Shown: positions 40,277 to 48,424 of the stretch, piece by piece
Layout of the letters: every line of letters starts with the position of its first letter
Numbering within the stretch: position 1 is the stretch's first letter
NCBI GenBank assembly: GCA_007375735.1
Contig: VMEW01000010.1
Coordinates: 1-49,379, forward strand
DNA from: Candidatus Peregrinibacteria bacterium Greene0416_19
GTDB lineage: Bacteria; Patescibacteriota; Gracilibacteria; Peribacterales; Peribacteraceae
DNA: 49,379 nt
Direction: 5' to 3'
Program-made: the position numbers and the translations under genes
Notes under the pieces: generated by a model
What the model saw: the letters and a program-made list of their open reading frames with translations, nothing else
Told to the model about the DNA's origin: nothing
Database searches by the model: none

Positions 40277-42060
40277 AGATCACGGACCTGAACGGCAAGA
40301 AGGTCTGCATCCTCGGCTTCGGGAAGGAAGGCCGGGCGATGCTCAGGATACTCAAAAAACATGCACCGGACGCCGACATCACCATTGCCGATGCCAATCC
40401 CATCGAACGAAAAATGAAAAACGAAAAACTCATAACCGGGCCGGACTACCTCAAAGACCTCGATCAGTTCGACATCATCATCAAATCTCCGGGAGTTCCG
40501 CCTCATCCGGAGCTTGCCGCGCTCGGAGCGACGCTCACCTCTGGAACGCAGATCTTCCTCGACACGATCGCCGATTCCGGAGCGATGGTCATCGGCGTCA
40601 CCGGCAGCAAGGGCAAGAGCACCACATCGACGCTCATCTACGAAGAGCTCAAGGCGGCAGGCAGGGACGCACACCTGATCGGCAATATCGGAAAGCCGGC
40701 GATCGAGTACATCGACCTTGCGAAGTCTGGAACCGTCTTCGTCATGGAAATGAGCAGTTATCAATTGATGGATCTCACCCACAGCCCGCAGATCGCCGTC
40801 GTCACGAGCTTCTTCCCGGAGCACCTGGATTATCATGGTTCGCTCGAAGCGTATTTGGAAGCGAAGAAGCACATCGCGCGATTTCAGCACAAGGATGACG
40901 TGATGTTCTACAACGGTATGTCCGAGGGCGCGCGGGCGATCGCATCAGAGAGCGCGGGTGAGAGCATTCCTTTCACCACAGAGGATGCCCCCCTCCCTCT
41001 CTCGGAGACGAAGCTGCTCGGTCTGCACAATCTCAGCAACATCGCCGCCGCGTTCAAAGTCGCGATACATCTGGGAATCCCGCAGGAAACCTGCGTCCAG
41101 GTTTTCCGCCGGTTCGAGGGTTTGCCCCACCGACTGCAATCGCTCGGCATTCATCACGGCATCGAGTGGGTCGATGATGCGATCTCGACGACGCCCGAAT
41201 CGACGATCGCGGCTCTGGATGCCCTCGGCGATCGCGTGACGACCATCATCCTCGGCGGTCAGGACCGGGGGAATGATTTTGCGAAACTGGGGGAACGGAT
41301 TGTGGATTCGGAGGTGAGGACGGTGATGTTGTTTCCGGGGAGCGGGGGGAGGATACGGGCGGCGATTGAGGGGGGAGGGGGAAGTGCCCCCTCCCTGCGG
41401 CCCTCCCCCTCGGCCTTCGGCCTGGGAGAGGGCAGGGGAAAAATGACCATTCATAAAGGCATCTCAGGACTTCGCTCACCGCACCGTACAATCGTCACAC
41501 ATGCGAGAGAGATGCGAAAAAAGCCGACCGACGCTGAGGGAAAACTGTGGGAAATCCTTCGAGGAAACCAATTGGAGGGCTTTTACTTCCGACGACAATA
41601 CCCCTTCAAGAGTTTCATTCTCGATTTCTACTGCGATGCTGCTCACCTCGGAATTGAGATCGATGGTTCAGTGCATGACGAAAATGCAACAAAAGAGTAT
41701 GATCATGAGCGTTCGTTAATATTTGAAGATTATGGCATCCGCGTCATCCGTTTCAGCAACGACGACGTGATTCATAATCAAAGGATGGTCATCGATAAAA
41801 TTCTTCAGGAGCTTAAGCGGAGCTCCCCTCTCCCAGGCCGAGACCCGGAGGGTCGAGGCCGAGGGGGAGGGGCTGGGGGAGGGGGCATGATCAGCTTCCA
41901 CAACGTCACAGACATGAGAACAGCAGTAGCAACTGCAAAGCAACACACGCCCCCCGGCACCATATGCCTCCTCTCCACCGCCTCCCCCAGTTACAATATG
42001 TTCAAGAATTTTGAGGAGAAGGGGGATGCGTTCAGACAGTGCGTTCTGGAATCTCGTTGA
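40273..42060 (+). CDS. murD2: UDP-MurNAc-L-alanine-L-glutamate ligase MurD2 with in-frame DUF559 nuclease domain
   Basis: 595 aa, about 165 longer than normal MurD. Residues 1-370 are Mur ligase: LGFGKEGRAMLRIL at the N-terminus, ATP loop GVTGSKGKSTTSTL (108-121), SSYQLMDL, HLDYHGSLEAYLEAK and DDAISTTPESTIAALDAL. Residues about 391-515 are a DUF559 (Vsr-like) nuclease domain: MRKKPTDAEGKLWEILRGN, FYFRRQYPFKSFILDFYCDA, LGIEIDGSVH and IRVIRFSNDDV. From 539 (MISFHNVTDMRTAVATAK) the ligase resumes and ends with SPSYNMFKNFEEKGDAFRQ. The insert has GC-rich inverted repeats at both ends. Pairing with murL indicates L-Glu as substrate (MurD2), not D-Glu. Whether the fused ligase is active is unknown. 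Confidence 0.9.
   Translation: MKITDLNGKKVCILGFGKEGRAMLRILKKHAPDADITIADANPIERKMKNEKLITGPDYLKDLDQFDIIIKSPGVPPHPELAALGATLTSGTQIFLDTIADSGAMVIGVTGSKGKSTTSTLIYEELKAAGRDAHLIGNIGKPAIEYIDLAKSGTVFVMEMSSYQLMDLTHSPQIAVVTSFFPEHLDYHGSLEAYLEAKKHIARFQHKDDVMFYNGMSEGARAIASESAGESIPFTTEDAPLPLSETKLLGLHNLSNIAAAFKVAIHLGIPQETCVQVFRRFEGLPHRLQSLGIHHGIEWVDDAISTTPESTIAALDALGDRVTTIILGGQDRGNDFAKLGERIVDSEVRTVMLFPGSGGRIRAAIEGGGGSAPSLRPSPSAFGLGEGRGKMTIHKGISGLRSPHRTIVTHAREMRKKPTDAEGKLWEILRGNQLEGFYFRRQYPFKSFILDFYCDAAHLGIEIDGSVHDENATKEYDHERSLIFEDYGIRVIRFSNDDVIHNQRMVIDKILQELKRSSPLPGRDPEGRGRGGGAGGGGMISFHNVTDMRTAVATAKQHTPPGTICLLSTASPSYNMFKNFEEKGDAFRQCVLESR
41384..41888. mobile_element. DUF559-carrying palindrome-flanked insertion in murD2
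   Basis: About 505 bp. The left flank begins GTGCCCCCTCCCTGCGG and contains CTCGGCCTTCGGCC and GGGAGAGGGCAGGGG. The right flank is CCCCTCTCCCAGGCCGAG ... GAGGGGGAGGGG ... GGGAGGGGGCAT, the inverted equivalent. Between them lies an intact DUF559 domain in frame with murD2 and without stop codons. The same 13-base terminus marks the MITE-like element at 4312-4476. It lacks intein splicing motifs (no Hint domain and no C-terminal His-Asn). Confidence 0.82.
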
Positions 42061-42105
42061 GCGCTGTGAGCCCGCACCCGCGGAGGGGTGCTGCTCTGGT
42101 GGACG

Positions 42106-42660
42106 CTATTCTTTTTTCGGATTCCCATCTCCCACCCGCACCTTCGCCACCCGGATCACCCTCCCATTCAACTCATACCCGTCTTCGAACACTTCCAGAA
42201 TCTCCCCCTCCTTCCCCGGCCCCACCGTCACCACATCATGACGCGCGGTGTCGACGGGCTGGCCGAGTGCATCGAAGCGCTTGAGACCCAGATCAGTCAT
42301 CACCTTCATCAAATCCTGCTCGATGGCACTGACGCCTTTGACCCATTCATGAGTCTTCAGGTCCTCTGGCAGGTGCTGGAAGGCGCGCTGGAAGTGATCG
42401 ATCACCGGGAGCAATCGCAGAAGCACAGCCTGGGTCGCGAAACGCCGCATGTCGCCGCCGTCCTTCTCCATCCGGGCCTTGGCGTTCTGCAGATCCGCCT
42501 GCGACCGGGCGGCAAGATCGGTCAGCTTCGCGAGTTGCTGCTTGAGCTCAGTGAGTTCGGCTTCGCGCGCGTTCACCCGGCCATCGGCGGGCGCAGGAGG
42601 ATGATCACCCTGACCCTTTCCCTGACCATGCTTCTGCGCTTTCGGTTGCGGCGAATCCAT
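42106..42660 (-). CDS. grpE: Nucleotide exchange factor GrpE
   Basis: 184 aa; releases ADP from DnaK. A long N-terminal coiled coil (REAELTELKQQLAKLTDLAA) is followed by LLRLLPVIDHFQRAFQHLPED and the C-terminal beta domain with HDVVTVGPGKEGEILEVFEDGY and RVIRVAKVRVGDG. The start is ATG 42660 rather than 42666: TACGAT lies exactly 6 nt upstream of it, and the first ATG directly abuts the -10. dnaK and dnaJ are not in the window. Confidence 0.94.
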   Translation of the reverse strand: MDSPQPKAQKHGQGKGQGDHPPAPADGRVNAREAELTELKQQLAKLTDLAARSQADLQNAKARMEKDGGDMRRFATQAVLLRLLPVIDHFQRAFQHLPEDLKTHEWVKGVSAIEQDLMKVMTDLGLKRFDALGQPVDTARHDVVTVGPGKEGEILEVFEDGYELNGRVIRVAKVRVGDGNPKKE

Positions 42661-42691
42661 AGCCATATCGTACGGAATCTTGCGCGCGTCC

Positions 42692-44221
42692 TCAACCCAA
42701 ACTCTTCCTAATCACCGCCGCCTCCACGATGTCCCTCTGCAGCATCTCCTCCCCCATCCCCGACCGGATGCGCTGGAGGATCGTCGAGGTGATGTTCCGG
42801 TGGATCAGGTGGTGGCTCTTCGCGGGACCGAGGGTGATGCCGAGGACCTCCTCGATCCCGCGGACATCGTTCTCGATGTCGCGGAACACCCGCTTCTCCT
42901 TCGCCAGCATGCGCAGGTTCTCGCGGTTGAAGAATTTCCCGGCGTGTGTCAGATCCGCCTCGAGGGCGGGGTAGTACTGCCGCAGGAGATCCATCATGCC
43001 TCTCTCTCGCGCAGACCTCAGCCCGCGTCCGGTCGCGATGAGCTCCGGCGGGATGCCGATGGAATAGAGCGCAGCCGTGAAGCCGATGGCGCGCGGGAGC
43101 TTCACCCTGCCCACCCCGCGGCTGTACCCGAAGAGGCCGATGTGTTGCAGACGCTCGCGGCGGGGGGGCACCCCAGACGCCACCCGGTTGATGAGGGGAG
43201 CGAGCGCCTCGACCGTCGGTTTCCAGAAGTGGAAGAAGAGCCCCGCGAGCGCGCGCAGACGACGGTCATCGGGTTGCGACACGAGTTGGAGCTTCCGACG
43301 CGGCGCTTCCGTCCGGATACGCTCGAGCGCGGAGCGCACCTGCGCCTGCGGATAGTCGTAACGAAATGCGGACTGGATGGAGTACGTGCGTGTCCCGGCG
43401 TACTGCGTGAGGAAGGTATCCAGGTAGGTGGGATTCACGCTGCCGCGGAACGGGAGCGAGCCGGTGCCAAGGATGGGATACACGCGGAAGCCGAGATCCT
43501 CCCCCACCCGATGAACAGTCGAGAGCGCCGATTTGACTGCGAGGACCGCCGGCACGAGCCCGCTATTCAGAGCCGGATCGGATCGGGCGAGGAACACCCG
43601 CTGACCGCGCGCCATCGGCTTGCGATGCTTCTTCCACATCGCCCCCCAGTACGGCCGTACGATCTTTTCGATGCCGAAGAGCGAGGACACATCCTCCACC
43701 AGCGGCGTGACGGTGAAGCGGTCCATCAGGTCCCGGTCGGCGCGCTTCTTGCGGTGGAACACGCTGCGGTGGTACCCCGCGATTTCTTCGAACGCGTCAC
43801 GTACTTTCAGCGGCTGACGGGCGCTGGTCGTGAGCGGGAGGAACATCTCCGTCACCGGCGGGCCGGGCATGCCGACATCGCGTGCAAGATCCGAGAGTGA
43901 GAGGACATTCATGAACGCCCGAGCCATCCGGTGCATCTTGCCTCCGTCGAACGCCGGAATGCGGTAGGTGAGGAACTTGTCCTTCCCGAGCGGATGGCGG
44001 CGGAAGAATGCGGGGGCGCGGGAGAAGAGCTTCTCCCCCACCGATTCATCCACGTACTTCCCCTCCCAGTCCCACATGTACTCGTCGATGGGAAAATCTT
44101 GCAGGAGCGTGATGAGTTCCTGGATCTCCTCCTGCGTGGAAATGAACGGACTGCCTCCCCACCACGGCGCCCCGGCGTTGTCCGGGTGCTGCGTGGCCAT
44201 GGTGATGGGCGGCCAGGACAT
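42692..44221 (-). CDS. ppcA: Archaeal-type phosphoenolpyruvate carboxylase
   Basis: 509 aa; carboxylates PEP to oxaloacetate, supplying aspartate and thus the lysC pathway. It belongs to the short archaeal-type family: MATQHPDNAGAPWW near the start, VSSLFGIEKIVRPYWGAMW, FLARSDPALNSGLVPAVLAV, ILGTGSLPFRGSVNP and the C-terminal HRNITSTILQRIRSGMGEE. The start is ATG 44221 with TATTCT 6 nt upstream; the upstream extension to 44332 is not used. It lies behind grpE on the same strand, 31 nt upstream. Confidence 0.94.
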   Translation of the reverse strand: MSWPPITMATQHPDNAGAPWWGGSPFISTQEEIQELITLLQDFPIDEYMWDWEGKYVDESVGEKLFSRAPAFFRRHPLGKDKFLTYRIPAFDGGKMHRMARAFMNVLSLSDLARDVGMPGPPVTEMFLPLTTSARQPLKVRDAFEEIAGYHRSVFHRKKRADRDLMDRFTVTPLVEDVSSLFGIEKIVRPYWGAMWKKHRKPMARGQRVFLARSDPALNSGLVPAVLAVKSALSTVHRVGEDLGFRVYPILGTGSLPFRGSVNPTYLDTFLTQYAGTRTYSIQSAFRYDYPQAQVRSALERIRTEAPRRKLQLVSQPDDRRLRALAGLFFHFWKPTVEALAPLINRVASGVPPRRERLQHIGLFGYSRGVGRVKLPRAIGFTAALYSIGIPPELIATGRGLRSARERGMMDLLRQYYPALEADLTHAGKFFNRENLRMLAKEKRVFRDIENDVRGIEEVLGITLGPAKSHHLIHRNITSTILQRIRSGMGEEMLQRDIVEAAVIRKSLG

Positions 44222-44294
44222 GGCGTGAGAATAGCGTCGAATACCATTCACTAAAAAGAGCATTTCTGATATAATGATTGAGCATTCAAAACAA

Positions 44295-44789
44295 ATGCCT
44301 ATGAACGAAAAAGCAACACCACGTGATGGCATTCCGGAAACTGACGGCTTTGACCCTGATCAATCGAATGTCGGAGCGGCACAGGTGAATATCGCGAATC
44401 GTCTGAGCGCCATCATGTCCGTGAATGATCTGACGACAGCAGCAAAATTGGACTATACGGCTTGGGGACCGCTCCCTCGTATTCTAGATGCTCAGATTCA
44501 CAGGGGTGTTACTCCATACACAAATGAACTTGATCAAGCCAATTTTCAGTTGATCAAGTGGCTCGACGAGCGTCTGTTGCATTCCCAACACCGTACAGGT
44601 GATTACAAAATTCAGCTTGCTCAGGTACCTGAATTCGCCGCTACGCTCGCAGAGGTACGTTATGAGCGGGACGCAGGTGGGGAGAATATTGAGGAGAAAG
44701 CACTGGTCTATCTGACAAAAAATCCCGCTTCATCTGTCGTTTTGAGGCAAGCCGATCACCCCTCGGATGATCTTGGCTCGGAGCCTTGA
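44295..44789 (+). CDS. Uncharacterised soluble protein (164 aa)
   Basis: No family recognised. Acidic N-terminus, then a helical domain with RILDAQIHRGVTPYTNELDQ and FQLIKWLDERLLHSQH. Moderate GC compared with neighbours. TATAAT (44270-44275) leaves a leader of about 13 nt to ATG 44295; ATG 44301 is an alternative. Divergent from ppcA. Confidence 0.6.
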   Translation: MPMNEKATPRDGIPETDGFDPDQSNVGAAQVNIANRLSAIMSVNDLTTAAKLDYTAWGPLPRILDAQIHRGVTPYTNELDQANFQLIKWLDERLLHSQHRTGDYKIQLAQVPEFAATLAEVRYERDAGGENIEEKALVYLTKNPASSVVLRQADHPSDDLGSEP

Positions 44790-44815
44790 GAGATATTTTC
44801 AGGAACCATTGGGGA

Positions 44816-44844
44816 CGGACAGACTACCCACTCTTTGATAGAGT
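44816..44844 (+). promoter_or_regulatory. Promoter of HMA-SafE-cupredoxin gene
   Basis: CGGACA (44816-44821), a 17-nt spacer and TAGAGT (44839-44844); the ATG at 44851 is 6 nt on. Confidence 0.5.
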
Positions 44845-44850
44845 ATCCGC

Positions 44851-46251
44851 ATGGCAAAGACTGCTTCGCATCGACGCCAAGCCTTCAGCGTCACCGGCAT
44901 GACCTGCCGCAGCTGCGAGCTCCTCATCGAGCGACTGCTGAAAGCGCTACCGGGCGTGACGGAGGTGTTCGCGAGCGAGCGGAAGGGGCACGTCGAGGTG
45001 CTGTCCGACGCCCGGTTGCCCGCACCGTCCCTGGGGGATCTGCAGGCCGCTCTCGAGGGCAGGTATCGGCTCAGACCCTCGAACGGCATCGTTGCTGTCC
45101 GTGATGAGCCGCCCGGCACTCAGCACTGGCTGGAAGTAGGCGGCATGCTCGTGCTGATCGTCGCCCTCTTCCTCATCCTGCGGAAAACGGGGATCGTCAC
45201 GCTCTCCGCCACCACCGAAGGAATCGTCAGCCTGACCGCCGTCTTCACCATCGGACTCGTCGCTGCGTTGTCCACCTGCCTGGCGGTGGTCGGCGGGCTG
45301 CTGCTGTCGGTGTCCGCCAAGTGGAATGAATCCTTCCACCCAACCAGCCGGTGGGACAAGTTCCGCCCGCTCCTCCTCTTCAATGCCGGCCGGCTCGCGG
45401 GGTACTTTCTGCTGGGCGGGCTCCTGGGCGTCGTCGGATCCACCCTCACCCTCTCCACGCGCCTGAACGGGCTCGTCACCATCATCGTCGCCATCATCAT
45501 GGTGATACTCGGGCTCAACATCCTCAAAGTCCTCCCCAAGCGCTACTGCACCCTGCCGCTCCCGCGGTGGATGAAGGATCGCATCCGGCGTGTCGGTGAA
45601 TCCCGCAGTCCCCTCGCCCCCCTCCTCCTTGGCGCCCTCACATTCTTCCTCCCCTGCGGCTTCACGCAGTCGATGCAGGCGCTGGCGCTGACCATCCACG
45701 ATCCTTCCCCCGTCGTCAGCTTCTTCCAGGGCGGCATGATCATGTTCGTCTTCGCGCTCGGAACGCTGCCTTCGCTCCTCGGCATCAGCATCGTCAGCAG
45801 CGTCGCGGAGGGGAAGGCCGGCCGTCGGTTCCTGACGTTCGCCGGCACGCTGGCGGTGTTCCTGGGGCTGCTGAACCTACGGAGCGGCCTCCTCCTCACC
45901 GACCTCGATCCGTGGAGCATCCTGCCCGTCACCGCGAGCGCGGGGCAGGACCCGAACGTGACGATTGATGCCAGAGGACGCCAGATCATCCGCATGTACG
46001 TCACCGACGAGGGCTATGCGCCCGATTCCTTCACCATCGATCCAAGTCGGGATACGTGGATCTACGCCAACGCTCCCCGCCCGATCTCCGGCTGCGCCTC
46101 GTTCATGGCGGTCCCCGCCCTGAACCAGAGCAGGCAGATCACCGTGGGCGACAACTGGCTCGCGCTCGGGAAACCGACGAGGAACTTCGTGATCACGTGC
46201 TCCATGGGCATGATGCGGGCGGACGTGCGGATGAGAGCCGGGTCCTCGTAA
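44851..46251 (+). CDS. HMA - TauE/SafE (DsbD-like) membrane - cupredoxin fusion protein
   Basis: 466 aa with three parts. Residues 10-75 are a heavy-metal-associated domain with the metal loop GMTCRSC. Residues about 95-345 are a six-to-seven-helix membrane domain of the SafE/DsbD/CcdA-like type, including ALSTCLAVVGGLLLSVSAKW and FFLPCGFTQSMQALAL, whose Cys residues may relay electrons or Cu. The C-terminal 110 residues are a cupredoxin-like fold with YVTDEGYAPDSFTIDPSRD and a metal-like cluster SGCASFMAV ... ITCSMGMM. It probably handles copper or thiol redox across the membrane, passing metal or electrons to the nearby lipoproteins. The substrate direction is inference. Confidence 0.82.
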   Translation: MAKTASHRRQAFSVTGMTCRSCELLIERLLKALPGVTEVFASERKGHVEVLSDARLPAPSLGDLQAALEGRYRLRPSNGIVAVRDEPPGTQHWLEVGGMLVLIVALFLILRKTGIVTLSATTEGIVSLTAVFTIGLVAALSTCLAVVGGLLLSVSAKWNESFHPTSRWDKFRPLLLFNAGRLAGYFLLGGLLGVVGSTLTLSTRLNGLVTIIVAIIMVILGLNILKVLPKRYCTLPLPRWMKDRIRRVGESRSPLAPLLLGALTFFLPCGFTQSMQALALTIHDPSPVVSFFQGGMIMFVFALGTLPSLLGISIVSSVAEGKAGRRFLTFAGTLAVFLGLLNLRSGLLLTDLDPWSILPVTASAGQDPNVTIDARGRQIIRMYVTDEGYAPDSFTIDPSRDTWIYANAPRPISGCASFMAVPALNQSRQITVGDNWLALGKPTRNFVITCSMGMMRADVRMRAGSS

Positions 46252-46405
46252 GGCGCAATGGGGGGAAACGTCAGTTCCCGGTCCATGATTATTTCGCAGG
46301 AGAAAATGTTGAACTATCCCATGACCAACTTCAGGCGCCCTCCGGAGAGCAGAGCATGATGTTCAAGGCAAGAATGGGCCCACTTCACTTCTTTCCCACG
46401 TCCCT

Positions 46406-46657
46406 ATGGTTCACCCACGTGAGGCAGACACGCTGACAGGTTCCGAGCTACAAGACCGATTCGAGCAAGCCGATCGTGAGTACGGAGAGGCAGTGCAGGA
46501 GCAAGTGATACACCGGGTGACCGCATGCGCGGCCGGGGCTTCCTGCCAATGCAGACTCACTGTCGAGGAGGCGGCTGACAGGAGAGCAGCACTCTTCCAG
46601 CAGTACTGGAGCAAAAGAACTTGGGAACAGCTGTTCGAACAGATGCTCGACGATTGA
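46406..46657 (+). CDS. Small Cys-containing protein, unknown (83 aa)
   Basis: 83 aa, helical and acidic, with three Cys (TACAAGASCQCR). No family recognised and no clear promoter. It lies 23 nt before the convergent end of the His-rich lipoprotein. Confidence 0.45.
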   Translation: MVHPREADTLTGSELQDRFEQADREYGEAVQEQVIHRVTACAAGASCQCRLTVEEAADRRAALFQQYWSKRTWEQLFEQMLDD

Positions 46658-46680
46658 TCTCCTTTCGCCCTCGTGCAACA

Positions 46681-47304
46681 TCAATTCTCCACACACGGCA
46701 CCGCCGGGTCCGCGATGCAATTCTCGCTCGGCGGATCCCCTCTTTCGGGGCAGGTGCGGGAATACAGGCACGCGTCGTCAGTCAGGTGCTGCATCTGAAT
46801 GTCCACGGACGCCCGGTCCGGGGCGTTGGTGATGAAGATGCGGTCCAGGTCCTTGAAAACGTAGCGCAGATCGAACGGTTGTTCCATGTCATTCACAAAC
46901 AGCCGCAGCGGGGTGATCGGGCAGACGAACCCGCCGGAGCCGCTCAGCGTACCCTTCCCAGGGTGCGAGAGCGAATAACAAGTGTTACCCCGGAACTGGA
47001 GCCCGATGCTGTCGGAGAATTCCTTGAACGGGAGTCCCGGCTTATGCCGGTGAATGACGTGTCCGTTGCCATCGTGCAGGTGGAGGGAGGGGTGCCGGTG
47101 CGTATGCCCATGACCATCATCCTGTTCTTCCGCAGAGCTGCCGGACATGTATGTTTCAGCCGAGAAATCGATCTCCCTGCCGTCAACCCACATGCCGAAG
47201 TCGGCATGGGTGTGGTTGGGATCGGGGTTCGTCGCCGGCCCGCCACAGGAGGAAAGCAGCAGAGCGAGCGCTATAATGGCGAAACGGCGGCTACACATGG
47301 TCAT
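46681..47304 (-). CDS. His-rich lipoprotein, probable metal binding
   Basis: 207 aa. A lipoprotein signal (FAIIALALLLSSC) is followed by His-rich stretches HTHADFGMW and DDGHGHTHRHPSLHLHDGNG and an HVIHRHKPG motif; later come paired Cys (LTDDACLYSRTC, SENC, PCVEN). It is probably an outer-surface copper or zinc binder. The start overlaps the end of the cupredoxin gene by ATGA, so they are translationally coupled. No family name is assigned. Confidence 0.72.
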   Translation of the reverse strand: MTMCSRRFAIIALALLLSSCGGPATNPDPNHTHADFGMWVDGREIDFSAETYMSGSSAEEQDDGHGHTHRHPSLHLHDGNGHVIHRHKPGLPFKEFSDSIGLQFRGNTCYSLSHPGKGTLSGSGGFVCPITPLRLFVNDMEQPFDLRYVFKDLDRIFITNAPDRASVDIQMQHLTDDACLYSRTCPERGDPPSENCIADPAVPCVEN

Positions 47305-47849
47305 TCGATGATGATCTGGCCGGTCATCTCCTTGTGCCCGGGGCCGCAGGGAACGGTGCACCGGAAGTCCAGGGTGCCGGCGGTGTCCGTGGGCACCTGG
47401 ACCTCGACCGTTTTTCCGGGTTCCACGCGCTCATTGATGCCGAGCGCGGGGATGCCGAGCCCGTGCACGCCCTCGATGCTCGTGAGGCGGAGGGTGAGCT
47501 TCTGGCCTTTCTGGACCCGGATGACCGCGGGCGAAAATTGGAAATTCGACGCTGTCAGATCCACCAGCTTCGGATCGCGCGTGTCCTGCTTCATGACCGG
47601 ATTGCCGTTACCGCCGGTGTCCTCATTGCGATCGACCGGTGCATCCGTCGCGGAGCTGGCTGGCAGCGGCGATCGCTCCATGGCAGCGGCACTCGAGGCG
47701 GCCTCCGTCATTGCCGGTTCATCGCTCCGCTCCATCGCCGGCGGAGGGGTCGTCGTGTCCTCCGGAGCCGGGGGGAGCGGGCCGGGGGTGCAGGCTGCCA
47801 GCAGAAGCGCGCAGGACAGGGCACCGCAGAAGAGGGAGGAACGAGCCAT
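47301..47849 (-). CDS. CuA-like cupredoxin lipoprotein
   Basis: 182 aa. Lipoprotein signal LSCALLLAAC, a Thr/Pro/Ala-rich linker of about 60 residues, then a cupredoxin fold: FQFSPAVIRVQKGQKLTLRL, His in IEGVHGLGIP and FRCTVPCGPGHKEMTG. The C-x3-C-x3-H-x2-M spacing with the upstream His matches the CuA site of cytochrome oxidase subunit II and nitrous oxide reductase. No other oxidase subunit is present, so it is probably a soluble-type electron or copper carrier on the cell surface. Co-transcribed with the His-rich lipoprotein. Confidence 0.85.
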   Translation of the reverse strand: MARSSLFCGALSCALLLAACTPGPLPPAPEDTTTPPPAMERSDEPAMTEAASSAAAMERSPLPASSATDAPVDRNEDTGGNGNPVMKQDTRDPKLVDLTASNFQFSPAVIRVQKGQKLTLRLTSIEGVHGLGIPALGINERVEPGKTVEVQVPTDTAGTLDFRCTVPCGPGHKEMTGQIIIE

Positions 47850-47893
47850 GATGGGAATGGGTAAACGAGGGGCTCATGATAGTATCGGGACCT

Positions 47894-48244
47894 ATGGAGC
47901 GCAACGCTCTCGCCCGCTGGATCCTCGCACTGTCGCTCGCCTTCGTTTTCGTTTCCTTCGGAATCTGGAAGTTCGTGGATCCCATCATCTGGATCGGGTT
48001 CCTCCCCGGCTGGATGGAGGGACTTATGGGACTCACACGCGATGCGTGGCTGCGGGTGATCGGTGTGTCGGAGATCCTCATGGGCCTGCTCCTGCTGCCA
48101 CCAGTCCGGTGGATGAAGAGAGCGGGCGCCGGCCTCATCATCCTCCACCTGCTCGCCATCCTGACGCAGGTGGGCTGGAACGACGTGGCGGTGCGGGACT
48201 TGGGACTGATTGGGGCGGCGGTAGCGCTGCTCGTCATGCTCTAG
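47894..48244 (+). CDS. DoxX-like membrane protein
   Basis: 116 aa, four membrane helices: LARWILALSLAFVFVSFGIW, the short loop WIGFLPGWM, VIGVSEILMGLLLLPP and AGAGLIILHLLAILTQVG. DoxX-family proteins are linked with quinone/thiosulfate oxidation or membrane redox. The start at 47894 is preferred over 47876 because TAGTAT lies 8 nt upstream. Divergent from the cupredoxin gene, consistent with the redox theme. Confidence 0.78.
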   Translation: MERNALARWILALSLAFVFVSFGIWKFVDPIIWIGFLPGWMEGLMGLTRDAWLRVIGVSEILMGLLLLPPVRWMKRAGAGLIILHLLAILTQVGWNDVAVRDLGLIGAAVALLVML

Positions 48245-48247
48245 CCA

Positions 48248-48329
48248 AAGAGTCCGAGGAGTCCGACGATACCGAGGAGAGGTGACAGTTCCTCGGACTC
48301 GTCGGACTCCTCGGTATCGTCGGAATCCC
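48248..48329. repeat. GATACCGAGGA-type palindromic repeat (copy 3)
   Basis: Left arm GAGTCCGACGATACCGAGGA and right arm TCCTCGGTATCGTCGGA pair around AGGTGACAG; TCCGAGGA words are repeated. It lies between doxX and the secreted protein gene and can act as a terminator. Confidence 0.8.
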
Positions 48330-48424
48330 TAGCTGATAGTTCAACGGCCTCTCCTCGTAAGACCCTGACCGTTCGCGTGTCTTATACCTGTCATGACATG
48401 TCGTATTCTCTTCCCCCCACTCCT

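Noticed and set aside
41384..41888. Intein or group I intron in murD2
   Set aside because: No Hint-domain splice motifs, no Cys/Ser at the left junction or His-Asn at the right; no intron core; the domain is DUF559 with palindromic flanks.
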